From the IMG/VR virus record IMGVR_UViG_3300040770_000293, positions 1-64,000 of that record: a DNA stretch of 64,000 nt. One strand, given 5' to 3'. The stretch is from a virus. Both the position numbers and the translations under genes were made by a program. This document shows, piece by piece, positions 55,068 to 64,000 of this stretch; position 1 is the first letter of the stretch; each line of letters opens with the position of its first letter. The notes under the pieces were generated by a model that was not told where the DNA came from, made no database searches, and was given only the letters and a program-made list of their open reading frames with translations.

Positions 55068-55098
55068 CAAAGATAACAATAATAAATCTATTAAACAA
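55068..55098 (-). promoter_or_regulatory. Bacteroidota-type promoter, minus strand
   Basis: On the minus strand TTG (55096-55098) and TATCTTTG (55068-55075) are 20 bp apart. A GC-core motif (CCCGCCAAAAAAA) lies in the leader before the ATG at 55018. Confidence 0.75.
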
Positions 55099-55100
55099 GA

Positions 55101-55140
55101 AAAAAGCCTGTAAATTACCAAAGAGGCTTTTTACAGGCTA
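55101..55140 (-). terminator. Rho-independent terminator after giant gene
   Basis: A perfect 10-bp stem AGCCTGTAAA/TTTACAGGCT with an inner loop and a T-run in the minus direction. It ends the giant-gene transcript just before the promoter of the small operon. Confidence 0.9.
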
Positions 55141-55160
55141 ATTATTTTAAGATTTAAATT

Positions 55161-58100
55161 CTATTTCTTATCTTCCTTGTCTTCTGATAATAGGTAAGCT
55201 GGAGTGAAATACATAAATGTACCTGAATTTAAAATGTATTGATCTTTTACTCGTTGCACGTTTTTGAGGTTAAAATATTCCTTGACCAATCCCGTATTGC
55301 GTCCCCAATACCTAAGATTTTTTGTAGCTCCAGTCCATTTACCACTTGAAACTATTTCATCGCTTCCGATATCTGTTACAGCTAATACATCAGGGATAAC
55401 ATTTAAGCCAACAAAACTTGATTCCACAACTTCGTAATATGTTGCTGGTAAAGCTACACCTACAGATGCCGTTTCATTTGTTAATCTGAGCATTAGATAA
55501 TTTGCAGCCTGTATTAAAAAAACGTCTTTATTTTCTTCGTCATCAGCTAATTTAGCTAGTAAAATACTTAACCCTGCTATAAGGTTTAACATTATAAAAT
55601 CTTTACCATTACGTTGCATGTTCATTTTAGCATTAACATCATCTTGAGTAAATTCTGCCCAATAGGTTTTTATATCCTTACCTAAATTCTTTACGTCGTC
55701 CTTAGTAAACTGTTCAAAATAACCTTTAACAAATCTCCCTAAAGTTCTGTAAGAGCCTTCTTCAACTTGTCCTGACATTAAAGAAGTATGTTTATTTTTA
55801 AATCTCCTTGCTGTGGCTATCGGAATGAAGGATCTGTGAACGGTAAGTAACTGTAAAAATAGGTTACGAGCCGAAATGCTCTTCTCTTCTTCAGGCATTT
55901 GACCATCTATATTCTGAACTGCATAACTAATTCTTTGATAGATTGCTTCGTTTTTAAGCTTTAAATACTTTTCTAAGTCTTCTCCAGATCTGTTTAATAA
56001 GCCCTCCATTTTAGCTTTGTCATAATTAAACTTTCCATCATCTGTAAGCATAAAATTATACATGGTATTTTGCTCATTTGCATTCCAAGTGTTTTTAAGC
56101 TCTAGACTTGATAATGTTGGGTTAGCTTTTTTAAACTCGTTAAAGTTTTGAATACTCCCATTTACAATTCTGTAATCATACATTACGCTTAAAGCTATTC
56201 TAGGAATAACTGGAAAGTTACCCATAGAGTGTGTAGCATAAGGTAGTTTTACCATATTTCTCATAACCTTTCCAAAGGATGAGTTTTTCAATCTCTCTGC
56301 TTTATTATAAACTAAGAAATTTTCCAATAGTATATTTAACCTTGCTTTTGAATTTATTTCGCCCGTTTCTGCTATAGCTTTTCCTGCTAACTTTCTAAAC
56401 TCTTTATTAGCCATCTTAGTGGAGGTCATATCTACATGCTCTCCTACTTTATTCTCCAAATAAAACTGACTTTGAGCTGTTATCCAGGATGTTGCTGGAG
56501 AAATAACTGCAAAACCTAAGTTTCTAAATCTTACAAATGTTGAAAATATTCTTAAAAGTTTTGAAACATTTATATTGTAATTCTTAAAAAAGTTTATATT
56601 GTAATCAATATCTTCCTTAACTCCAAAATAGGCTTCATCCATGTGAGAATTAAACATCTTTAAAGTTGCTGTAGCTGCAGCTTCTTTATTTGAATAAGTA
56701 TCATTCAAAACAGAACTTTGCAACATTAAAGCTTGTCCTATATGCTCTTTCCTTGCTCTATATAACATACCTTGCTCATGCATCCAACTGTAGCTTGTTA
56801 GAAGTTCATCTGATAAGTCATCCTGATTGGCTAAATCTCTAAAGCCGTATTTAGGTATAATTTTCATATCTTGGACCTTAAACTTTTCGCTTCCCTCTAT
56901 AACTTCACCTGTTGCTATGTCTTCCTCTCTATAACCTACTGAATCTTTTATTCCCTCTCTAATTTTACCAAAAGAAGGTTGTTTTGCAAAGGCTTCCACT
57001 TTTCTAAGGCTTGACTTACTCTGTTGAGGTAGCTTAAATAAGTTGTGTTGATTTAAAGTGTCTGTTGCTTGTAAGGACTCTTTATGATAATCTAATAAGG
57101 CTTGTCTAGCTTTAAATAGTTTTTCATTTTTTGTTGCGTTTCTATTTTTATCTGGCGCAAAAAGATTTACATACTCTGAACTTTTAAAATCATTTCCCTT
57201 AAATTGATACCTTCCTCCTTCATAATTTTTAATGTATTTCTCATTTAAATCTGTTCTTTCCTCTGCTTCAAAGAAACTATAATTTGGAGTTACAGTTAAA
57301 GGAGATTCTCCATTTGAAACTTCCTGTAATAGTTGAGAAACTTTTTTAGTCCCTTCTCCTAGTTCTTGAATTAAACTGTCATAACCTACAGGTGAAAATT
57401 TAGTGTAGTAGGGTAATAATTTTGTTTGAGAATATTTTACTAAATCTTTATAAACAGCTATTTGTCTTTCCTCTAAATCTTTAGGGTAGTTAGAACTAAA
57501 ATGTTTTTCAAATTTTTTAGGTATATTCACCAATTGACCTTTAAGTAACATATTTACAAATGTTTTAGCTGAATCTATGTCTGCTTTGCCATTTGAAGTT
57601 GTATGTTCTCTAATAAAATCAAGTTCCTGTATACCTCTTATTCCTAAATCTTTTAAAGAATCTCTATAAGCTTGATTAACTGTATTCTCTGTTGTTTCTT
57701 CAACTTCTTCCTCGTTTTTTTCTTTCTTAAAAAATGTTGAGGCTTCTTGATATAGCAGTTGTAACTTCTCTGTATACTCTTTTATGTATTCTTTTTCAGA
57801 TGTTGACATTCTCTCTACGTCTGTCTCTGAAGGTTGGTTTAAAACTCTATTACCTTTAATTATATTATTTCTCTTACTTTGTAACTCTTTAATAGAAAAA
57901 ATTAATTCTTCTGCTCTTTGCTGATTATCTCCTTCAACATTTGACAGTCTGTCCATTAAGCTTTCTTTACCCCCCAAACTATCCCAAAATTCTCTATTAA
58001 ACCCTAAATAAGAGTTTAGTTTCAAGTAGTCAAAAGCTCCTTTAAAATCTCCTTGGGCTTCTAATTTTTCTATTTCTTCTATAAACTTAGTTGGAATACC

Positions 58101-60707
58101 TTGTTTATCTTTTTTATTGTCTTGCAGATCTTTCAAGAAAATTTTATCAAGTTTTGCAAGTTCATAAGCTCTTGAAGCTTCTTCTGAAGTGTCTCCAACT
58201 ATAACTATTTCTAAATTACCCTCAGAATCTATAACTCCACTAAGACCTCTTTTATAACTACCATCTGTTGTGTAAGGACTTTTTGCAAAGGCTCTTTCTT
58301 TAGCTATTTGCTCTAAATTAAATTTTAAATCTTCTGTTAAAACTATAGTTCCACTTTCATCTTTAGCTCTTTGATATATTGAAGCTACATCACTAGATAT
58401 AGTACTTAACCACTTTCTAGTCTCTAAAGAAATATTTTCTTGTTCGTAAAGAGCTTCTTTTTTAGTATAGTATTCATCTTTAAAAGGTCTCTCTAAATAC
58501 TGATTAAGTTCGTCTTTAACTTCTTCTCTATATTCTTGAAATTTATCGTTTGGAACATCTGGTAAAACTCCCTCTCTTTTTTTAATTAAATATTCTTTAA
58601 TATCTAAAGTAGCTTGTCCAGAGAATTGATTGTAAGCTTTAAGTTCTATTTCATTTACCTTATCTTCTACTTTTTGGTGGTCTACTTCATCTATTAAAAA
58701 ACTACCTCTCCTTAAAGAGTTTACTTCTTTTTGACTAACACCTAAAGATTCTAAGGTTAATAACAAATCTGTTGTTGGATTAGCATGGTATCTGTAAGTC
58801 TGTAAAGTTACTTTTTTAATGTTTTCGCCAAAAAGATTTAAGAGAGGGTTTTCAGCATGATTTAAACTTCCAAAATAAGCATGTGCCCAATTAGTGTCTT
58901 TCTTTGCTGCTTTAGCTACTTTAAGATAATTAATTTTTGAATCTTCTGACCAGTTGTGTTTTATGGCTAAATCGTCAACTAGATTTTCAAGTACTTGATA
59001 ATTGTCAATTTTACTAACTTCTCCATATAAATCTTGAATACCTACTATAGCTTGATCTATTTCTGCCTTAATAAGTCTATCATTGTATTTTGAAAGTTCT
59101 AGTAAACCTCCTACTTCACTTAGTATAGGTCTCATTTGGTTTAATAATGTCATGTAAACTACATTCTCTTCTGTTGAGAAAGGGTGTTTACTTTTATCAT
59201 TATTTTTTAAAGCTTTATTTAAATATTTAATTTGGGTTTTTACAGAAGCTGTGATCCCTGCAAAGGATGCTATTTTATTTTGTTCGTCAATATCATCTAA
59301 ATTTCGTTTTAATCTTAAAACAGCCTCTTTACTTGAAGTAATTCCACTAACCTTTGAAAGTTGGTTTTGAGTTATTTCTAATATCTCTATAGCTTTCTTA
59401 GCTACAGCCACTTGTAGTGCCATAGGGTCTTTTGAGCTGTTTGGTACACTGTATAAAGTTAACTTACTAGTTGATAACTGTTCGTTTGATAAATAGTTTT
59501 GTAGCTCATCCTGCTGTAATAATTGAACTACTTGGTTATTAAAACTTTGTAGATCTGAAATATATTGAGGTTTAAATAAAGCTTGTACTTTAGTAAAAAA
59601 GTTTTGAAAAAGTTTTCTAACTCTCTCAATAAAGTTTTGTTGAGTTTCTGTTTTATTTTCTGTTTGGAAATTACTTTGTATTGCGTTTTTTAATACTTTA
59701 CCTAAAATTTCTTTTCTTAAAACTTTATCTAACTCTTCTCCACTATAAGTTTTAGAATATATATCTCTATAATTTTCACTTAACTCCGCCCACTCTTCTG
59801 TTCTATGTATATTCCTAAGTAAGTTTTCTATTTCTTCTGAATTCCAACCTTCAACTATTAAGTGAGCTGTTTCTTCTGTTAAATCTTCAACCTCTATTTG
59901 ACCTCCTTGAAAAGCTACTACTCTATTAGCTATATCAACTAAAGCTTGTGCTGTAGGCTCTACTCCGTTTTTAATATTATATTTTGAAATATATTCAGAA
60001 ATACCCATAGTTTTAACCCCTAATTTATTAAGTAAGGATAATAATTGAACCTTTAGATTGTCTTCATTGGGAAGTTCTACTTCGTCTTGAATAACTTTAG
60101 AATCTCCATAAGGTCTATACATAGGATCTGCACTCAACTCTTCTTCAAAAGTTTTGTAATCTTTTGGCAATTCTTTTTGTCCCTCTTCAAGAATTATAAA
60201 ATTACCATTACTCAACCTCTTAATTTTATTAATTCCAATATAACCATAAGAACTATCTTGAAAAAGTTGAGATTTTATAGCTCTCATAACTTCCGAAGCT
60301 CCAGAAACTTGAATTACTTTTTGTCCGTTGTCAAATAAAGTCTCTCCTAAAATTACATCTTCCTTAATCATAGAGTTTAAAAAACCAGAAAGTGATTCAG
60401 GATTAGAACCACTGTCTATAGAAAACATTAAATTATCTCCACTATAACCTTGAATATCTCCTGACGAGGTGCTATCTAAAGCGTCTTTAAAATTTTGAAA
60501 TACTTCTCCATTAACGTTTCTATATTCTATTGGAAGTTGCTCACCTTTAAATTTTTTAGAGAAGCTGTTTTTATAGATATCTACTGCTTGTTCAACGGAC
60601 AAGTGAGGGTTGGAAACTATAGAATTAAATAATGCAGAAGTTTTACCCTCTGCATCTTTTACCCCTGTTATTTTATTTTGTGCATTATATTCTAGTATAC
60701 AGCTCAT
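55161..60707 (-). CDS. Giant phage protein, probable virion-associated injected protein
   Basis: An 1848-aa, mostly helical protein. Long charged helical stretches fill residues about 400-1300. The C-terminal third contains hydrophobic segments (for example FRNLGFAVISPATSWITAQ near 1400 and LIAGLSILLAKL near 1715). No catalytic motif is recognised. Size, layout, and position next to the other large minus-strand gene resemble ejected internal virion proteins of podovirus and crAss-like Bacteroidota phages. That role is inferred. It ends at a strong terminator. Confidence 0.7.
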   Translation of the reverse strand: MSCILEYNAQNKITGVKDAEGKTSALFNSIVSNPHLSVEQAVDIYKNSFSKKFKGEQLPIEYRNVNGEVFQNFKDALDSTSSGDIQGYSGDNLMFSIDSGSNPESLSGFLNSMIKEDVILGETLFDNGQKVIQVSGASEVMRAIKSQLFQDSSYGYIGINKIKRLSNGNFIILEEGQKELPKDYKTFEEELSADPMYRPYGDSKVIQDEVELPNEDNLKVQLLSLLNKLGVKTMGISEYISKYNIKNGVEPTAQALVDIANRVVAFQGGQIEVEDLTEETAHLIVEGWNSEEIENLLRNIHRTEEWAELSENYRDIYSKTYSGEELDKVLRKEILGKVLKNAIQSNFQTENKTETQQNFIERVRKLFQNFFTKVQALFKPQYISDLQSFNNQVVQLLQQDELQNYLSNEQLSTSKLTLYSVPNSSKDPMALQVAVAKKAIEILEITQNQLSKVSGITSSKEAVLRLKRNLDDIDEQNKIASFAGITASVKTQIKYLNKALKNNDKSKHPFSTEENVVYMTLLNQMRPILSEVGGLLELSKYNDRLIKAEIDQAIVGIQDLYGEVSKIDNYQVLENLVDDLAIKHNWSEDSKINYLKVAKAAKKDTNWAHAYFGSLNHAENPLLNLFGENIKKVTLQTYRYHANPTTDLLLTLESLGVSQKEVNSLRRGSFLIDEVDHQKVEDKVNEIELKAYNQFSGQATLDIKEYLIKKREGVLPDVPNDKFQEYREEVKDELNQYLERPFKDEYYTKKEALYEQENISLETRKWLSTISSDVASIYQRAKDESGTIVLTEDLKFNLEQIAKERAFAKSPYTTDGSYKRGLSGVIDSEGNLEIVIVGDTSEEASRAYELAKLDKIFLKDLQDNKKDKQGIPTKFIEEIEKLEAQGDFKGAFDYLKLNSYLGFNREFWDSLGGKESLMDRLSNVEGDNQQRAEELIFSIKELQSKRNNIIKGNRVLNQPSETDVERMSTSEKEYIKEYTEKLQLLYQEASTFFKKEKNEEEVEETTENTVNQAYRDSLKDLGIRGIQELDFIREHTTSNGKADIDSAKTFVNMLLKGQLVNIPKKFEKHFSSNYPKDLEERQIAVYKDLVKYSQTKLLPYYTKFSPVGYDSLIQELGEGTKKVSQLLQEVSNGESPLTVTPNYSFFEAEERTDLNEKYIKNYEGGRYQFKGNDFKSSEYVNLFAPDKNRNATKNEKLFKARQALLDYHKESLQATDTLNQHNLFKLPQQSKSSLRKVEAFAKQPSFGKIREGIKDSVGYREEDIATGEVIEGSEKFKVQDMKIIPKYGFRDLANQDDLSDELLTSYSWMHEQGMLYRARKEHIGQALMLQSSVLNDTYSNKEAAATATLKMFNSHMDEAYFGVKEDIDYNINFFKNYNINVSKLLRIFSTFVRFRNLGFAVISPATSWITAQSQFYLENKVGEHVDMTSTKMANKEFRKLAGKAIAETGEINSKARLNILLENFLVYNKAERLKNSSFGKVMRNMVKLPYATHSMGNFPVIPRIALSVMYDYRIVNGSIQNFNEFKKANPTLSSLELKNTWNANEQNTMYNFMLTDDGKFNYDKAKMEGLLNRSGEDLEKYLKLKNEAIYQRISYAVQNIDGQMPEEEKSISARNLFLQLLTVHRSFIPIATARRFKNKHTSLMSGQVEEGSYRTLGRFVKGYFEQFTKDDVKNLGKDIKTYWAEFTQDDVNAKMNMQRNGKDFIMLNLIAGLSILLAKLADDEENKDVFLIQAANYLMLRLTNETASVGVALPATYYEVVESSFVGLNVIPDVLAVTDIGSDEIVSSGKWTGATKNLRYWGRNTGLVKEYFNLKNVQRVKDQYILNSGTFMYFTPAYLLSEDKEDKK

Positions 60708-60714
60708 TTATCTT

Positions 60715-61149
60715 TTATTTTATTAATTTTAATGCTACTTGTAATCCTGCTTCTAAAGCTTCTTCGTAAGTGCTATAATTTATTTTACTATACTTATGAT
60801 TTTGTAAGTTTTTTTTATTTAAATCTACATTTTTGTAAATCATAAAGTATATTTCAAAAGAAAAAATATCTGTATTAGAAGAATGTAATTTTACATGAAT
60901 ATTCTGAACCTCTCTCAACCATTTTTGAAGTAAAGACTGTGTTGGTGCATTACAATGGATTATATCCCATTTATCATAACTGCGACTAGAAAGTACCCTT
61001 GGGGATTGATAGGCAAAAGTACAATCTCCGCCTCTGCCCATTTCAAGAGTATGCTCTAAAGTCTCTACATATTTATTTTTACATTCAATATTAAATCCTT
61101 TTTCTTTAGCTACCTTAGCTGTCTCGAAACTTATTAATTGCTCTTCCAT
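60715..61149 (-). CDS. Hypothetical phage protein
   Basis: A 144-aa protein, strand-rich in the middle with a helical end. It lies 7 bp before the giant gene and behind its own promoter (61167-61197), so both are likely expressed together. Family unknown. Confidence 0.65.
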   Translation of the reverse strand: MEEQLISFETAKVAKEKGFNIECKNKYVETLEHTLEMGRGGDCTFAYQSPRVLSSRSYDKWDIIHCNAPTQSLLQKWLREVQNIHVKLHSSNTDIFSFEIYFMIYKNVDLNKKNLQNHKYSKINYSTYEEALEAGLQVALKLIK

Positions 61150-61166
61150 ATATATTTATTTTTTTA

Positions 61167-61197
61167 CAAATATAGAAAGAAAATTACAAACATTCAA
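61167..61197 (-). promoter_or_regulatory. Bacteroidota-type promoter, minus strand
   Basis: On the minus strand TTG (61195-61197) and TATATTTG (61167-61174) are 20 bp apart, upstream of the ATG at 61149. The -33 box overlaps the end of the 792-aa gene. Confidence 0.75.
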
Positions 61198-63562
61198 AAC
61201 TTTCTTCATTTATTTTTTGTTCCTCCGCTTTGGAGTAGTATTTTTCAATTTTTACTGGTGGAACTTCATCTAATCTTTCTGCTCCATAGTTGTCTAAGTT
61301 TACACTTAAAACAGGTTGAGATACATTAAAAGTTTTATACTCAGATGTGTTTACAGGAACTTCTTCATAAAAACTATTACCCCCCTTTGTATCTACAAGT
61401 TCAAACACTCTGTCTTTAACTCTTATAAAATTATCTATACTGTTGTTTTTTACTATTGTAGTGTCTGTTATAAACTTATATTCTCCCTTTACTTTGTCCA
61501 AACTCATTGGGTTGTTAATATAATTTGTTCTATAGAAATCTCTAGTGTAATCGGAACTAGGTTTTTCTAAAGTTTTTAAGTTTGGTATTTGGTCTGTTAA
61601 TAATGAATAGTTCTCTAAATCTTTAGCTTGCTTAATGTTTTTTTCGGCTAAATAGTCCTTAATTTTCTGAACTGTTATTGCGTCATCATTTACAAGTACT
61701 ATTCCTCTCTCATTTATTGAAAAGTTACTATAGAACTCTTTATATTTTTCACTGTCTTTTATTTTTTCTTGCAAAAATTCTGAATAGAAGTCAGCTATAA
61801 AATCTGTTTTTAAATACTCTTCGTTCCCATCAAAAGCTTCAAAACTGTTAAACTCTTCTTGAAAATCTACGTTCTTTTTAAAAGTCATAGGATGTCCAAA
61901 AGCATATTTATTAATAACCATTTGTTGTAAAACAGTATTATCTAAAGATACTGAGGGTACGTCTAATTTTGACACTTCATTCTCTATAAATCTTTTTATG
62001 TCGGCAACTATTAATTCTCTATTTTCAATATTTCTTAAAGTTTCAAGATTTAGCTCTCCTGCTTGATTTGCTAAAGGAAATGCCTCTTTAGGTAATATAT
62101 TTTCATTGTATTGAGAAATAGCATAAAGTTTATTATATAATGTGTCTAAATCTTCTTTTTCAATTTGTTGATATATATTTTCTGATACCTTTAATAATCC
62201 AAAATCATTAAAAAGAGTGTACTCTGAAAGTTTAGTTTTTAGAGATATTAAGCTTTTATTTAAATTATTTTCAGAAACTACTTCAACCTTTGTTATAGGA
62301 ATTACTTCTGTTTCAAATACTATTTGATGTTGCCCTATGAAGTCGTTGAAAGACTGCTCTGAAGGCTCTAAAAGCAATGTGTTTAGACTTTCTAAAAGGT
62401 CATATATTTCATCCCTACTTTTTGAAAACACTTTACTTGAAAGCCCTACTATATCAACTCCTTGTTTAGCAGATTTAACCTCTATTTCTTTAATTAATTC
62501 TTTTACATCTTCAATATTTTCATAGTATAAATCTTGACCTAATTCATTAAGGTAAATTATGTCAGAAGATATAGAAAGGTTATCACTTAAATTTAAAGTC
62601 TGTTCTAGTTGTACTCTTATGTCATTTTGATTAACAGCAGTTAAAGTATCACCTTCTATTTTCATTTGGGACATTCGTTTAAACTCTTGCATTTTTTCAA
62701 ATAGTGTTTTACTTTCTGAAGAACTATTTAAATTTTCTTGAGGTAATGCATTTACTTTATCATGTATATCTTTTAACTCTCTTCTGCTATATTTTTTAGT
62801 GTTTCCTGTATCATATCCCCATTCGTTTATGTCATTACCATCCCACCATAAGTCATTTAATTTTACCTCTTGCTCAATTATTTTGTAAGTTTTCTCTCCA
62901 AATCTTGCTTCTCCATGATTTTCAGCGTACCCTTTTGAAAAAGTCACCCAATCATAATCTTTAAGACTATCTAAATCAATGTCTAAAGGGATAGCTCTAT
63001 ATGATGTAATAGTTACATTATCTTTACCTGCTTTTAAAGCTCTTATTACATTGCTTATAGCTGTAAAAGACTGCATACCCTCGTTGTTGTCATAACCATA
63101 GTATCTCGCCCCTACTTTAGGCTCAAAATAATCAGAAGGTTGGTTATGGAATCCATTAGCTACTTCCATTAATGAGAAGTCACCTCCTGTTTCTAGCTTT
63201 TCTTTTGTTAACCCCTCATCTTTACTTGGTGCTGAATGTCCATCTCTGAAATCAGACATAACTTCTACAAAATTTTCAAAATCAGAATTTTGTTTTGCTT
63301 TTTCATAGACTGAATCTAAATCGTTATCAAAAACTTCCTCTACAACAGTTTCTTTTTGTAGTATTTCTGGAATTTCTAAGATTATTTTTTCTAGTAAAGG
63401 TAGTTCTAATTCTGCTCTTAACCTATTAACTTTATCAATTATTTTATTTGCTTGTTCTGTTATAACTTCTTTTACAGATTGTGCCTCCTCTATACCTTGA
63501 GATACCTTTAATTCAAATTCATCCTGTAAAGATGTTCCTTGAAAACATTTTATTTTTGACAT
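61184..63562 (-). CDS. Large phage protein with ADP-ribosyltransferase-like domain
   Basis: A 792-aa protein. Residues about 105-256 match the ART domain of polyvalent phage proteins: HSAPSK, QPSDYFEPKVGARYYGY, SYRAIP (R189), WVTFSKGYAENHG (S209) and WWDGNDINEWGYD (E247), i.e. the R-S-E set. The rest is mostly helical. Such proteins are often injected with phage DNA and modify host proteins. No membrane segment was seen. It starts inside the preceding small gene (13-bp overlap). Confidence 0.75.
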   Translation of the reverse strand: MSKIKCFQGTSLQDEFELKVSQGIEEAQSVKEVITEQANKIIDKVNRLRAELELPLLEKIILEIPEILQKETVVEEVFDNDLDSVYEKAKQNSDFENFVEVMSDFRDGHSAPSKDEGLTKEKLETGGDFSLMEVANGFHNQPSDYFEPKVGARYYGYDNNEGMQSFTAISNVIRALKAGKDNVTITSYRAIPLDIDLDSLKDYDWVTFSKGYAENHGEARFGEKTYKIIEQEVKLNDLWWDGNDINEWGYDTGNTKKYSRRELKDIHDKVNALPQENLNSSSESKTLFEKMQEFKRMSQMKIEGDTLTAVNQNDIRVQLEQTLNLSDNLSISSDIIYLNELGQDLYYENIEDVKELIKEIEVKSAKQGVDIVGLSSKVFSKSRDEIYDLLESLNTLLLEPSEQSFNDFIGQHQIVFETEVIPITKVEVVSENNLNKSLISLKTKLSEYTLFNDFGLLKVSENIYQQIEKEDLDTLYNKLYAISQYNENILPKEAFPLANQAGELNLETLRNIENRELIVADIKRFIENEVSKLDVPSVSLDNTVLQQMVINKYAFGHPMTFKKNVDFQEEFNSFEAFDGNEEYLKTDFIADFYSEFLQEKIKDSEKYKEFYSNFSINERGIVLVNDDAITVQKIKDYLAEKNIKQAKDLENYSLLTDQIPNLKTLEKPSSDYTRDFYRTNYINNPMSLDKVKGEYKFITDTTIVKNNSIDNFIRVKDRVFELVDTKGGNSFYEEVPVNTSEYKTFNVSQPVLSVNLDNYGAERLDEVPPVKIEKYYSKAEEQKINEESFECL

Positions 63563-63807
63563 TGTAAAAATATTTTTATCATTGTTAACATTTCATCATC
63601 TTCTCGAATTATTTTTTCATATAAGATGTTTTTTTCTATGTTCTGTACAAACTTTTTACTGTGAGTGGTAGAACCTTTTATTACAGTTGGTTTTACAGGA
63701 ATTCCCTGAGCCATAATAACCATTAAACCTAAAGTAGAATAAGTTAAAGCCTTTTTAACACTCTTACTTATTCTACCTCTTGTGGCTATGGATATGGGAC
63801 TAATCAT
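63550..63807 (-). CDS. Small protein with one hydrophobic segment
   Basis: An 85-aa protein with a basic start (ISIATRGRISKSVKKAL) and a hydrophobic helix near 22-36. It may be a membrane-associated or virion protein. Overlaps genes on both sides. Confidence 0.6.
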   Translation of the reverse strand: MISPISIATRGRISKSVKKALTYSTLGLMVIMAQGIPVKPTVIKGSTTHSKKFVQNIEKNILYEKIIREDDEMLTMIKIFLQCQK

Positions 63808-64000
63808 TTCTTGTAAATGTTGTTGAAGTTTCTCCGTCTCCTGTAATGTCTATAGTGATACTTCCTACTGAAATTTCATTAGCTGTAGTTGTGGCTGGAT
63901 TTTCTGAATCAAGTCCTCCTACTTTATGAAGTTCATCTATTTTAGTTGTTTGATCTATGGCGTTTTGATTACTCCAAACATTAATTGGTATAGTTTCTAA
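63800..64000 (-). CDS. Partial gene, 3' end of a hypothetical phage protein
   Basis: The frame is open from the window edge to TAG at 63800-63802 (66 residues). It has a polar, strand-rich end (ISVGSITIDITGDGETSTTF). This resembles the tail end of a structural or virion protein, but the start lies outside the window. It overlaps the next gene by 8 bp. Confidence 0.6.
   Translation of the reverse strand, partial: LETIPINVWSNQNAIDQTTKIDELHKVGGLDSENPATTTANEISVGSITIDITGDGETSTTFTRND

Noticed and set aside
60087-60338. Plus-strand open frames inside the giant minus-strand gene
   Set aside because: They are antisense to long helical coding sequence, lack promoters and start context, and look like chance frames.

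Overview
The window is a large piece of a double-stranded DNA phage (or prophage) of a Bacteroidota host, most likely a Flavobacteriaceae-type host. Four things point there. The sequence is very AT-rich. Promoters carry the Bacteroidota -33 TTG / -7 TAnnTTTG pair spaced about 20 bp. Starts are preceded by A-rich sequence rather than Shine-Dalgarno sites. Several products belong to families I know from Bacteroidota phages (DUF4494, DUF7222, DUF7352, a VirE/BT4734-like primase fragment). No host housekeeping genes, tRNA or rRNA genes were found.

Layout. 1-1.1 kb: two large imperfect palindromes, resembling integron attC sites, bracket three small orphan genes, two of them reversed. 1.2-5.4 kb: an operon of small unknown genes ending at a terminator, then an HNH homing endonuclease and about 490 bp of non-coding DNA. 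5.9-18 kb: a promoter-rich accessory block of tiny genes, containing a near-perfect parS site, a gene split by a GIY-YIG endonuclease, a secreted beta-rich protein, and a second stretch (15.4-17.4 kb) of small genes separated by attC-like hairpins. 18.2-43.5 kb: DNA and RNA metabolism: DEDD exonuclease, PD-(D/E)XK nuclease, DUF4494, class I ribonucleotide reductase (nrdB, nrdA), an RNA-repair trio (ligase, phosphoesterase, kinase), a thymidylate-synthase homologue, a MazG-like pyrophosphatase, an orphan cytosine-C5 methyltransferase, a DnaB-like helicase, a family A DNA polymerase and a primase-like protein. 43.5-52.2 kb: RHH regulator, two HNH endonucleases, a large metallophosphoesterase and many tiny genes, ending in a bidirectional terminator. 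52.2-64 kb: everything is on the minus strand. Small genes come first, then two giant proteins (1848 and 792 aa). The 792-aa one carries an ADP-ribosyltransferase-like domain. These look like virion-associated, injected proteins, so this is probably the edge of the late/structural arm.

How the parts work together. The phage supplies its own dNTPs (NrdAB, ThyA-like, MazG-like) and replication core (DnaB-like helicase, PolA, primase-like protein, nucleases), and can repair broken RNA. Mobile intruders are dense: five intact homing endonucleases, one relic, and one interrupted gene. The most unusual signals are the parS site without any visible ParA/ParB, the attC-like cassette stretches, a three-gene version of bacterial Pnkp, a genome-wide T-tract/GC-core/A-tract motif present in dozens of copies in coding and non-coding DNA, and structured non-coding regions, one of them split by an HNH gene.
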